A stretch of DNA of 64,000 nt from Clarkia xantiana subsp. parviflora. Its lineage: Eukaryota > Streptophyta > Magnoliopsida > Myrtales > Onagraceae. Every line of letters begins with the position of its first letter. The stretch's first letter is position 1. The notes under the pieces are model-generated. The model was not told where the DNA came from. It did not search any database and worked only from the letters and a program-made list of their open reading frames with translations. The stretch covers positions 19,089,772 through 19,153,771 of the forward strand of contig JAPTYO010000010.1 in NCBI GenBank assembly GCA_036873135.1, in the 5' to 3' direction. The position numbers and the translations under genes were made by a program. This document shows positions 34,537 through 46,051 of the stretch, one piece after another.

Positions 34537-34690
34537 AGTGACTGAGTCCTGATCGGAGAAGCCTGAAGTGCCTGAAACACTGGTAAAAACTCGAATCGCC
34601 GGTGAAAACTTGAAATCTGGAGAATCACAGCTCTTGGGATCGCAAAGAAGAGGAAGTAAAAGAAAGGTAAAACAGTGCTTGAGGCTAGGG

Positions 34691-34697
34691 TTTTATA
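34691..34697 (-). promoter_or_regulatory. TATA box of the antisense gene
   Basis: On the minus strand cttataaaaccctagcctc carries TATAAAA, about 155 bases before the ATG at 34536. The ccctag that follows is common in plant leaders. No LTR is nearby on that side, so this looks like an independent internal promoter. Confidence 0.6.
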
Positions 34698-35076
34698 AGA
34701 GAAAAGGAAACTGAAGGGGTGGAAAATCTGAGCCACAGAATTCGAAACGATTCAATCACGATCGTCCAAGGGGAAACGTACCAATTTGGAGAATAGGAAC
34801 GGTTTTAATCTGAACCGTCAGAACACATGAGACAGATAAGACAAAAGTAATGACGCATTGGAACGGCTGAGAAGTGCTTTTTCAACAGGCTGGCGTGCAG
34901 AGCCCAAAACGTTCCCTCACCTCCTATCAGCATTTAATGCTGATCTTTTCAAAAAATCCCTTCGAATCCAAACAGGATCCCAGAAGATCTTGAAAAGATC
35001 CAAGGCAAAGGCCTCCGACGGAGACGTGGAAGAGTCCGATGTTGGAAGACGCGACGCACTATAAGTCCCCCACGTC

Positions 35077-35087
35077 TTGGGGGCAAA
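35077..35087 (+). other. Polypurine tract of the Tat element
   Basis: ttgggggcaaa lies immediately before the 3' LTR start TGATGGG. The right-edge retroelement has a related tract, ggggggca-like in reverse orientation, at the same position relative to its LTR. Confidence 0.65.
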
Positions 35088-35739
35088 TGATGGGCCCTGG
35101 CGAAGGCCGTTAGGCCCCTTAACGATTGACTAACGGCGACTAGGCCTAGTGGGCTAGGAGCTGGGCTGCTGGAAGGCTAAGGGCTCCGACGGAAGGAGGC
35201 CCCGATATTGAATGGCCCCGAGCAAGTATGGCTCCGACAGGAAAGAGCCCCGAAGATATCGGACCTGGACGTAGTCGGTCCCGATATGGGAGCTGACACC
35301 ACTCCCCGACACCGAATCCTCAAACGATGTAACTTGGGAGTCTCCGATAACGATCGAGACTCGCCAGTAAGAGCACAATCCCGGAAATCTCGCCACGATT
35401 ACAGTAGTGGTATAATGGGCGAGATATGTGGGATACGAATAACTGTGCAAGATACGTGGCAAGATATACGGCGAGATATGTGGGATAGTGGACCACAATC
35501 CAACCGCCCAATCAGGTAACTGGGATAGCCTTTCCTCTATAAAAGGAGGGAAGTTATTCCAGATTAGGGTTACTTTTTTCACACATACATTGATACTGCT
35601 TGTCTGCTCTGTTGACTGCCATACTTACGTTAAGCATCGGAGAGGGATTCTGGGCCACTGCCCTCTATTCCCCTTCTGCAGGATTGCGAGGAGCTAAGGA
35701 ATCCGTCACCGTAGCCGGAGCTCCTGCCGTGATCCAACA
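35088..35739 (+). repeat. 3' LTR of the Tat element
   Basis: 652 bp, differing from the 5' LTR at one base in my alignment (aacgattgac here, aactattgac in the 5' copy). Confidence 0.93.
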
Positions 35740-35744
35740 GAGAC

Positions 35745-36692
35745 CAAACCCTATAAAGTATTATTTCATAAGTAATAAGTTCTAATATTTTTTTAAGTTT
35801 ATTTTTAAGTGTCGATGAACCCAATAAAACTTTTCCCTTTAAAACTTTATATTATATTTACCTCCTTGATTTTTTTTTTTTTTACTTTAATTAGTTTAAT
35901 ATAGTTCATTTTTTACCCCTAAATAAATTCTGACTTCGTATTTGTAACACCATATGAATGTGAAATTCCACATTGGGCCGAGTCAAACCCAACGGGCCAA
36001 CATAGAGCAATTACTTTCACAAGTAGGGTTCTATCCTAAAACCAATTGGTAATAGGAGGAGGTAACCCACTTACTTTATATAGTAGCTCTATTTTCTAAC
36101 TACCACCGGTGTGGTATTATGCTCACAGTGGGCCCATACCTAATCCAGACCCAAATATGGTACGTGGAGCCAACAAGGGACACAAACCAACACACCGATA
36201 ATAATCGGAACCGGGCTTTAACTCTATACAATATGAGGTCAAACCCAAATCCAACATTGAACAACTACTTTTACAAGTGGGGTTCCATCTTAAAACCAAT
36301 TGGTAATAGGAGGAGGTAGCCCACTTGCTTATATAGTAGCTCTATTTTTTAAATATCACAGGTGTAGTATTATACTCACAGTGGGATATTCAAACAATGA
36401 GTACGCACGTTTTAATATATTTGAGTGCATTTTTTGTAACAAATTGTAGTACATTTTTTAATATGTATATATTTAACTTTTTTGGGCCGCAACAAAAGTT
36501 ATTGTTAATAGAATAGAGTGCAGAGTTTTAAATTAAATTGGGCTTCAAAGGCTTTGCGTTTAGTGCAATAATAATCTAAAGTAAAGGCCCATTCCATTAT
36601 AACATTTTTTTTCAAAAGCACCCAATTGTAAGGCAACATTCGGACCTCTACCTTAGTCCTTACTATTTTTTGTTCTCACCGGTTCTGACGGT
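35745..36692. repeat. Intergenic with a twofold dispersed repeat
   Basis: A unit of about 160-190 bases occurs at about 35,960-36,140 and again at 36,228-36,388. Shared stretches include ccaattggtaataggaggag and tatatagtagctctatttt, both followed by a ctcacagtggg motif. No gene is seen in the remainder. Confidence 0.6.
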
Positions 36693-37051
36693 CACTATTA
36701 GAAATAGGAGGGAATACCTGTAGAGTTGTTCCTAGTTCTTAATTCATAGTTACATGTTATAAATTTATTATTATAGAGAGTTTTTAGGTCCACTTACTGT
36801 TGGTTCCTACTAGTAATGATTAAATAGGAAATTGGATTTCCAATGAGAGTTCCTTATTCTAAAATGGGAGTTCCTAATTCCTAGATTTGTGACTGGGAGC
36901 CACTAGGCGTAACTGGGATAACAAATATTACAATTATAAAGTGAATAGTGAAGTGAGACAATTCCTACTAATAGGAACTCCTACGTTACTGTTCATGTCG
37001 GTTCCTACTTTTTAATATGATTTTATTCAATTGTTTTGTTTCTCTTTTTAA

Positions 37052-37058
<7 letters not shown>

Positions 37059-37137
<79 letters not shown>
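37059..37137. repeat. TA microsatellite
   Basis: About 79 bases of pure TA dinucleotide repeat, in the left arm of the inverted element. The right arm has a shorter TA run at 41,152-41,165 in the mirrored position. Open frames of isoleucine-tyrosine repeats here are artefacts. Confidence 0.95.
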
Positions 37138-37139
<2 letters not shown>

Positions 37140-38989
37140 TACACCAAATCAGACAATGACACGAGCCGTAATATGTCGTTTTTAATATTAAATAAGTTAA
37201 ATAATGATACAAATCAAAATTACTACTTTTTAACTTCGAATCAGTTTCAGAGTTTCCAAACTCAATTTATTTATATTTTACTATCTAACACAACCGTCAA
37301 TTCTAAATTTTGAAAAGTAGTATAGACTTCCATATTATTAAACGTGAGAGCATGCATTATATTGCACACACATAATATAATTGTTGAGGATGAAAGAGAC
37401 ATATATGCTAGAAATTTTGAAGAAGTATTCAATTATGATGATATTGCTGAAGGCATATCTATGCCATAGGTGATCACGACCTCCAATCTCGTATCAAATG
37501 TATATCGAAAATAATATCTAGTTACCTGATAAAGAGAAACATAAAAGATTACAAGACTATTTGGTCGAACATCTCTGTCAATTTAGTAATGTGTGTGACA
37601 ATTCTATGTAGTCTCATATATATATATATATATATATATGTTAATTTTTATTTTATTTGACAACTTTAATGTATTGTTTTTATATTTTTTGTAATGTAAT
37701 TTTTAAATTATTTCAATCATTATTTAAAAAAAAAAATGTGCTCATTTATATATTATATTCGTTTTTATACAATTTTTTAAATAACAAAAGAACCGTAACA
37801 AATTTTAAATGTATACTATGTCAATACCTGAACTAACCATTACGACGCCGACTTTTGAATTTTGGGATAATTAACAACACACATTGGTCAAAGTTGGAAC
37901 CCAAATATTTGATCTAAAATTGAAACTTTGACGAACTCATAAAAAATGTACACTTTCGTTAAACAATCAATTACGTTTTATGATTTTGTACATATTTTTT
38001 CCCTATTTATTTCAATTAATTTAGTCTAACACTTAAATCTCATTCATTGGTTTGTTCATGTCCGTATTTTTAAAAATATGAATATTTAATTTATATATAT
38101 TTCTTAAAAAAAAATTTGGTCAAACATCTATTGGATTTTAATATGCATGTGCTAATTCTATGTTGTCTCATATATATATATATATATGCTCATTTTTTTA
38201 ATTGACAAATTTAACATATTATTTGTATTTTTTCTGTAATATGATTTTTAAATTATGACAATGGTATTTAACAAAATTACGTGCTTATTTATTATATATT
38301 ATGTTCGTTAATTTTTATATAATTATTTAAATACCAAAATAATTTTGTATATATAAATATTTAATTTATCTATAAATTTTTTTGTACAAAAAATTATATT
38401 GTGAATTATGTGGGTCCCAATTTGGAAGTGGAACTAGGTCTCCACCACCGGAGAGAGTTCCAATTTTAATGTAGAAGTTTCACTTTGATGAGTTGGCAGT
38501 GACGTGGCAAGTGAGGTGAAGGAACTAAGAACTTACCATTAGAAATACTCTTAGCTTACTTTATCTAAAATAATTCACACTTGTATCGGGTAAATCTATA
38601 AGATGTAAATGCTAACAATGACTAGTGTTCTTATGTTCTAAGACACATTTACTGATCTACCCAATAAATATTCAAAATGCAAACTCAACTTTTCGTTTTT
38701 TTTTTAAATAAAGGAAATCTTTTATTTGAAAAACAAACTTAATTTTATAAAACGTAACAAAGTGCAAATTATGTTGATTTTTCGATTAAAAAATAATGAA
38801 TATTGAACAAGTTACATCCACAAGTGCAACGAATAGATTAGAAGAGACTGTATTTTAAATTTCAAGATTGATAAGTTTAATAATAAGATTTGAGTCGTGG
38901 TACGAATCTCCTATATTTGATCTAAATGACTGAAAATTTGAAGGAATTTACGATTGATTGCAATTTAGCCTAATCCTTTTATTTAAAAA

Positions 38990-39890
38990 GAGTTAAGAGT
39001 GTTTTGGTGCCATATATTTAGTCACGTTGGTTTTTTGTGCCACATGCTTTAGTTTGCAGGTTTTTGGTGCCATATGTTTGCATTTTGTAGACTTTTGGTG
39101 CAACCGTTAGTCAACAGTTAAGTTTGACCGTTAAATAGTTTTATTTTGTTCAATTTAGTCCCTAATGTTTTTCCGGCCACCGCTAAAATATCCCGGCCAA
39201 CACACAAGGTCGCCGGAACCCACACAAGGCCGCCGGAACCCACCCAAGCCCACCGGTGAGCACCAATCGGGGCCGAACGGCTCCGATTAGAGCCGTCCGG
39301 CCCTGATTGGGCCACCGAGGGCTCTGATCGGAGCTCTGTGGCTTTGGTCGGAGCCACAAAGCTCCGATCTGGAGCTCTGTGGCTCAGGTCGGGGCCACAG
39401 AGCTCCAGATCGAAGCTCTGTGGCTCCAGTCTGGGCCCCAGAGCTCCAATCAGGAGCTCTGTGGCTCCGACCTAAGCCACAGAGCTCTAATCGGAGCTTT
39501 GTGGCTCCGATCGAAGCCTTGGTGGGCGGACGACTCTTCTGTAGCTCTGTGGCTCCGATTAGAGCTATCCGGCCCCGATTGGTGGTCACCGGCGGTATTG
39601 TGCCGATTCCGACGAGGGATGAGTTTATTTGGACCAAGGGTAGTTTTGACTTTTCACTTGGGCATGTGAGGGGCATACTGTCGACCAGGGGTGGTTTTTG
39701 AATTTAAATTTTTAGCACCTCACATGTCAAACACGTGACACAATTCCATTACATTTAACTGCAATTTTGGACGGAGACGCCAAATTTTAACAAAATTGAA
39801 ACATTGGACACTTCAGTTATGCATTTGAAACTTCAGACACCTGATTTTAACATAGGGTAAACATTTGACATTTTTTTAGTTATTAACCCT
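38990..39890. mobile_element. Mutator-like element with GC-rich repeat core (probable)
   Basis: The core 39,160-39,640 is GC-rich and made of the same ctccgatcggagctctgtgg-type repeat found in the 19,576-20,417 element. The edges share a layout with that element: gttaa-based ends (gagttaagagtg and attaaccct) and an inner ggacggagacgcc. The inverted ends are only weakly similar to each other and no 9-bp duplication was found, so the boundaries are approximate. Confidence 0.45.
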
Positions 39891-41525
39891 AAAAAACAAA
39901 CACACAAAATTACTACCAAGATTAGTTGAAATAATTGGTAAACGAGTTGTATTTCTAAAGGCGAATCGAGTTCAAATCTCATTGAAAACACCTTATAAGA
40001 AGGGCTTTAACTTTAACACTCTCAACATGAAATTATGGGAACAATCTTGTATATAAAAAGAAAGAACACACAAAATTAATACAGACCAAACACACTTGGG
40101 TAGAGCTAATATAGCCACGTCATTTGTCAAATCGCTGTCAACTCATTAAAGTGAAATTGTTAGAGTAACCACTATAGTAAAATTGGAACACTCTGTAATA
40201 TATATGGAGACCATGTTACACTTCTATATTGAGACCACGTAATTTCATATTCCCAATATGAGGTTTTTTACAAAAAATAAAATAAAATTAAAAACACTAT
40301 TTATAAATTAAATATTCATATTTTCAAAACTGTAGATATGAACAAGTCAGTAAATGAGATTCAAGGTCTAGACCATTTTAATTTAAAAATCTGGAAAAAT
40401 TATGTATACAGTCATAAAATTCTAATTGGTTCTTTTTTAATATTAATTCGTACATATTGCTTTTCAAATTCATTAAAGTTGGTCAATTTTAGTCAAATAT
40501 TCAGATTTCAACTTTGACCGACGCGTGTGGTTATCCTGAAATTCGAAACTCGATGTCATTAGGGCAATAGTTTAATTATTTACTTACTATAGTTTAATAA
40601 ATTACGATGATTTTAGTATTTAAACAATATACAAAAAGTTACGAATATAATATATAAATGAGCACGTCAAACACACACACACACCCACAACACGGTATTA
40701 ATTCATACATCAGTTCATCCTCGATAGCAGATTCACGCTTACGGACATTAATCAGATGCATCTTAGTAAATCAGGTATATTTATTAATCCAATATTTTTA
40801 GGAATGATTTCATATATACGTTACTAAGAAATATATTATATATGATCCTGATCCTAATTTTTTTTTACAACAATGCATTATAAAAAATAATCCTTATTTG
40901 ATATTATAGTATAATATAGTAAGTAAATTAAATGAAAATATATATATGCGTAAAAATAATAAATTTTTTTTTAGTAAAAATTGTTTCCTATTTAATAATA
41001 TGAAATTTTATATTATTTTAAAATTTATTATTGGCTGTTGTGCCACGTAGTAATATAAACAAATTGAGTCAAAAGTTCTAAAGTTATTTAGAAATAAAAA
41101 AGTAGTAATTTTGGTTCGTATTATTATCTAACTTAGTGTAGCATAATTATGTATATATATATATAATCAAAGAGAGAAGCAAATCAATTGAATAGAAAAT
41201 ATAAAACAGTTGACACCGATATGAACAGTTATAGGTGTAGGAACTGTACAATTTCTCTCTCAACTCGATAATGGAAAAACATTAATATTGTATTCCTAGT
41301 CACACTTAGTGGCGTCCAGTGGCAAATGTTAGAACTATGAACTCCCATTTTGGAACAATGTACTTCCACTGGAATGTATAGTTCTTATTTAATCATTGCT
41401 AGGAACCAATATTAAAATGACACTATGAACTAAGAACGATTCATAATTGTAATTTTACTATATGAAACCGGGAACTAATAATTAGGAACTACCATTGAAC
41501 GTGCTGGGACTCACTGGTGGTAGTG

Positions 41526-43236
41526 TCGATATTCAGTTAGCTTATATACTAGACGCTAACTCATGCACAACACAAGAAAAATAATATTTGTATAAATATA
41601 TAAGCTAATTTCATTTATGTGCTCCATATGAGATTTGATGTAATCACAAAGATTCAATGAAAATAAAATTGAAAACGACAATGATAACATGGAATTAAAG
41701 AACGAAGGTTACTATAGACAAACAAAACAAACATAAACAAATTCTAAGAAATTTATATATAAAAAAAAAATTCTCATGGACTTTTTTTGTAGGATGAAAT
41801 ATATATATATAATTATTAAGATATTTACCTCAAAATTATGCATCTCAAACCGTAAGCCGACATACACAGGAATTCCTCTCCAATCATTCGAACCGCTTCC
41901 GCATGCTTTCGACTAACTCGATTGGTGTTGTCACCTCGTCACCTTCATGCGCCTCCAAAAGTATGATAAGACATTTGTTATAAATAGCGGTTTGTTTGAC
42001 ATGGTGTTCCAAATGGTTTTTTTTAGCTATTTGGATATTGTTATGTTTATGAATAACTATCTTTTAGGACTTTATATGTTGCATTATTAGTTTCATGTGA
42101 TGGTATATGAGCGGTAATTTATATATTATTAGATATAAATAAGTGTATTTCAAAATATAAATGTATTTTTATTAATTTATTTTTATAAGATATAAATGAG
42201 TAATTTTTTAAAATATAAATAAATTATTTTTATCATGATTTTTTTGGAATACGAATAACTTACGTTATGCAGTCTCATTAGTCAATAGAGCTAATATGTC
42301 GGCTTAAAGTTTACATCTTTATCATCTTAAAATTAGAATTAGTATGAATATATTACGTGAATAGAGCGTTCTAAAAAATTAATATTTGCACATTCTTAAA
42401 AAAAAAAAAAAAATCTAAAGCAGGGATAAGCATAGAAGACATGATACCTTACCAGTTACCACATCTCATAAATGTTATGTCCAAAGCAACGTGTTAAATG
42501 TCAGCGCTGTCTATGTAGTAGTTGTCACATATATTTATTATTGATGAATAAATAGGGTACTGTGCTATCGAGCTACGCGAGGTGTTTTATATTTAAATTT
42601 AGGAAGATAAGATTTCATCTCATGCATTTTAATTTAGACTAGAGAATTGGGCAATGCATGTCCGTGCATCCAATAATAGCTTTATATTATTTTCACCACT
42701 ACAACAATCAATTCTTCCAAATTCATTAATGTAAATTAGTCGACTAAATTTATTACAAAACTTAAAAGTCTAAGGCTATGTAATAAGCATAATAGTGGAT
42801 AACACGAGATATCATAGCAATTAGCCAAAGAGTGGGTGTTCATGACGTTTACCCCAACTTGAACGTATTATGTTTTCGCCACCAATATCTCAAAAGGCAG
42901 TTGTGTCATGCCGACGTAAAATACGAACATATATAACCATCCAATCACTCGTAAATAATATTTTTCTACTATTGTACGTTCTCTTCTAATTCTATGGTAA
43001 AAATGGATAATCATTAATATACAAATTAGAGAGGCGCGTACCTTAGTGAGAAAGGTAAAGAGAATTTCATGGGTGACGTGACGATTGGATGCTATACAAA
43101 AATAATATCCGTATTACTTGAGTTGAGTTAACTGTATACATACGGATTACCTTAATATATGGAGGTGTTATAGATAATACTTGGAAATATAATATTACAT
43201 AAAATATATACAAATCTTATATGTAAATAACTTTCT
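41526..43236. other. Intergenic, no gene seen
   Basis: AT-rich sequence with short TA runs. No recognisable coding segment or bounded element. Confidence 0.5.
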
Positions 43237-44463
43237 TTATTTCCTATTATCCCTAATACGCCACCGCAAAAAGGGCGTCCCATCGTGGAGTCCTATCTTG
43301 GTACAAATATCACGTAAATGGGCCTCGAGGAAGTGGTTTCGTGAGAGCATCGACAAGCTGATCATGTGTAGATATATGATAGACACATAGTTGACCTTGT
43401 TGCACTTGCGCACGAACAAAATGATAAGCAACACAATATGCTTCATACGCGAGTGGAAAAATGGGTTTGCACTAAGATAAGTAGCACGTATACTGTCACA
43501 AAAAAATGTCGGGGCTGTAGATAAGATCACACCAAGCTTCTGAAGTAACGATTGAACCCACACACATTCAGCGGCTGGATCTGCTAGGGCATGACTCGGC
43601 CTCCGTCGAGGAACGAGTAACCGATCGTTGGCGATGAGAGCTGCAAGAGACCACATTCTTCCCTAAGTAGACCAAATACGCCGTTGTAGACGTTAGATCA
43701 TCCACATTCGGGGGCCAGTCGGCATCGGAGTAAACTCGAAGGTTTGAAGGGGATCATGCATGAAGGAAAATGCCACGGTGAATAGTTCCCTTGAGATGCC
43801 TGAGTAGACATTTGACAACCGCCCAATGAATTTCTGATGGGCGTTGCATAAACCGTGAGAGCTTGTTCATCGGGAAGCCGATGTCGGGTCGTGTGAACGA
43901 CAAGTACAGTAGTGCACCTATAATGTTGCGATATGTGGTTGGATCCGTCGCGGCAGATCCATTGTCAAGTGTAAGACTCGGATTAGTGGCGATGGAAGTG
44001 GCGACTTCTTTGGTTCCATCAATGCCGGCTCATTCAAGAAGTTCACGAATGTACTTGGTTTGAGTGAGGAATAAGCCATCGTTTGTATAGAGAACCTCAA
44101 CACCAAGTAAATAGCTCAACGGACCAAGATCCTTGAAGGTGAAACGAGCCGATAAATTTGAAATGAACTTTGCAATAAATTGATTAGAGCTCCCGTTAAC
44201 AATTTTATCATCGACATATACTAGTAGAAATAGCCGATTGGTCCCACGAGTATAGGTAAATAATAAGGGGTCGGATTTGGAGCCAATAAAGCCATATGAA
44301 GATAAGTATGAACTAAGCTCAATAAATCATGCACGCGGAGATTTTTTGAGACCATAAATGGCCTTACGAAGACGACACACCGCCGCATGAGCGTCCTTGT
44401 CGACACCATATGAGCTGTGGTTTGGTAGAGAGGTAGATCTTACCAAACTGCGACCTTGGGGTT
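43237..44463 (-). pseudogene. Broken Ty1/copia pol: reverse transcriptase and RNase H
   Basis: Minus-strand translation in shifting frames gives CRLRKAIYGLKKSPRA near 44,365-44,325 and LLVYVDDKIVNGSSNQFIAK near 44,225, followed by FKDLGPLSYLLGVEVLYTND. The RNase H end is at 43,656-43,240 (ECVWVQSLLQKLGV, IRATYLSANPFFHSRMKHI). These are standard copia reverse transcriptase and RNase H signatures, including the YVDD site. Several stops and frameshifts separate them, so the copy is dead. The upstream half of pol, gag and both LTRs are missing on this strand. Confidence 0.8.
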
Positions 44464-44519
44464 GTGCGGCATACACGCATCAAACTGACAGCCGTTACAG
44501 TAAGTTGGGACCTAGATGA

Positions 44520-45248
44520 TTGAAAAGTATCTTCATAAGATACTCTGAAAACTCTAAGCGATACGTGTTTGTCGCAGTTCAGGAAAATGGTGGCGTGGTC
44601 GAACATGAGTCCAGAAACGTCATATTCCTTGAGGAAGAATTTCCTACGCTTGGAAACATCAAAATGAACGAAGTCTTGATTGAACTGGAGGATAATGATA
44701 ATCAAGTCCCACTCGCTTCGAGAGGGAGATTTGGGGCAGCAACACAAGTGAACGATATGGTAAATGAAGATGAAGACATTTTCATAATAAATCCAGTGGG
44801 TGGAGTCAATCCAACCACACAGATCACTGTTGCTTCCGGCGCGAATCAAGTCGGACCTGATAATCAAGTTACTGAACCTATGAATGAAAATCCAATTTTA
44901 CCTCAACTTCCTACTATACCTAGTGGGAGTGGAACGACCAACTCGGTTCCCGGTCGTCAAAACCGTGGAATGAATCTCGGAGGTGGAATTCTGAGACCGA
45001 GAGGTCGTCCAAGAAAAGTTGTTAGTGAAAGTTCAAGTAACGCTCTTGTTCCTAGTGGGAGTATTGCACCGATAACGAGCATTATTCCTAGTGGGAGCGT
45101 AGTTCAAACTCAAGATGGGATGATCGAGCCTAAATGCAGTCTTAGGCACCGAACTTCTCCTAAGAAGTATCCCATCGAGAGAGGTGAATTGTTCACCTTC
45201 ACTTCGGTTGATGAATCAGTAACAGTTAAACAAGCTATGCATGTGTAA
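44520..45248 (+). pseudogene. Ty1/copia pol fragment: integrase-to-RT linker
   Basis: The open frame encodes IRYSENSKRYVF, HESRNVIFLEEEFPTLGN, a proline/serine/asparagine-rich linker, and then LRHRTSPKKYPIERGELF and SVDESVTVKQAMHV. This is the conserved region after the copia integrase core and just before the reverse transcriptase. It ends at a stop, and an LTR starts nine bases later, so reverse transcriptase and RNase H have been lost on this strand. It lies back to back with the minus-strand copia fragment at 43,237-44,463. Confidence 0.7.
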
Positions 45249-45256
45249 GCATATGG

Positions 45257-45845
45257 TGATGGGCGCCGTAATTGGTAGCCCATAATATGTATAGTTTACC
45301 TAAGGAAATTAGGTACATGTCACATTAGGGTAATTGGGCTAGACCCAAATCCCAATTGACATGAGAGACCCAAAATTGGGCCTCCCTATGCATAGTGGCC
45401 GGCCGAAAATTTGGAGTGGGCAAAGTGGACTTTAGTCCTCTTTGCTCCTCCTATAAATACATGGTGTTAGGGAATTTTTAGGGTTAATCACTATTTCCTC
45501 ATTAGAGTGTTTTAGAGAGAAAAACCATCCACCCCACACATATGTATTTCGGCCGAACCACTCCCCACCAAAGGGTATGCCAATTTGCTTTCTAGCAAAC
45601 ACTCCAAAGATCTGTCTCCTTGCCAAGAATCGATCAGAGACTTTGCTGTGGAGAACATACCGCGTAGGGCTTCCTTAACCAGAACCTCTACGGGTGCCGA
45701 CCAGAGGATCGTGAACTCCCTGCAAGAAGGATCTTGGGACTACTCACATCGCTTGAGGTATGTTCGAATCTTCCGCTGCGTAATTTCGATTGTTAGCATG
45801 TACCACGATTTAATGTCCGTAGTGATTAATCCCCGTAATCTAACA
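45257..45845 (+). repeat. Ty1/copia LTR
   Basis: Starts TGATGGGCGCC and ends ATCTAACA, one base before a tRNA-Met primer-binding site. It contains a TATA box (tataaata at 45,452-45,459). The left limit could be three bases earlier. No second copy was found in the window, so the limits rest on TG/CA ends and the primer-binding site. Confidence 0.7.
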
Positions 45846-45846
45846 G

Positions 45847-45858
45847 TGGTATCAGAGC
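45847..45858 (+). other. Primer-binding site of the copia element
   Basis: tggtatcagagc is complementary to the 3' end of plant initiator tRNA-Met, the usual primer of copia elements. It directly follows the LTR end. Confidence 0.85.
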
Positions 45859-46051
45859 CTGTGTTAGGAGTTCATGATTTTGATAAATTGATGTTCTTGA
45901 AAATTAAAAAATTTCGGACCAGGATTTTTGAAGAATGATTTTAAAATTTCGAATTTTTATGTTTATGGTGGTCCGAAATTTTCATGATGTTCTTAGTTAA
46001 TTTGATGTTCATGATCTTCAAGAAAAATGTGATATTTATCAAGATCAAACA

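Larger units (their letters stand above)
24732..35739 (+). mobile_element. Near-intact Ty3/gypsy retrotransposon, Tat lineage, with antisense gene
   Basis: Complete structure of 11,008 bp. The target duplication gagac is perfect at 24727-24731 and 35740-35744. The LTRs (24732-25383 and 35088-35739) are both 652 bp, start TGATGGG and end CCAACA, and I find one difference between them (T versus G in aac[t/g]attgac). A primer-binding site follows the 5' LTR and a purine-rich tract precedes the 3' LTR. Gag-pol is one uninterrupted frame carrying a second RNase H, the known mark of Tat/Ogre elements, and no chromodomain. Between pol and the 3' LTR lie a tandem array and a spliced antisense gene. 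LTR identity implies a very recent insertion. Confidence 0.93.
36693..41525. mobile_element. 4.8-kb element with long inverted arms ending in CACTA (CACTA-like, non-autonomous)
   Basis: The left end reads CACTATTAGAAATAGG and the right end, reverse-complemented, CACTACCACCAGTGAG. The arms are inverted relative to each other for roughly 500-600 bases: 36,693-37,280 against 41,040-41,525. They share gttcctagttcttaattcat-like sequence, then a TA microsatellite, then atgctacac and caaaattactacttttt. Many subterminal ggttccta/taggaac motifs occur in both arms, as in CACTA elements. No 3-bp target duplication matches and no transposase frame is present, so the class is a suggestion. The middle contains the GC-rich insert 38,990-39,890. 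Confidence 0.5.

Noticed and set aside
34416..34736. Minus-strand frame upstream of the antisense gene
   Set aside because: It spans the TATA box, leader and first intron of the spliced antisense gene and has no domain of its own.
39118..39701. Open frames in the GC-rich insert at 39 kb
   Set aside because: Same cause as at 20 kb: repeat composition, with open frames on both strands and no recognisable protein.
44364..44867. 167-codon minus-strand frame across the copia junction
   Set aside because: Most of it is the shadow of the plus-strand integrase-RT linker. Only its last part overlaps genuine copia sequence, in a different frame.
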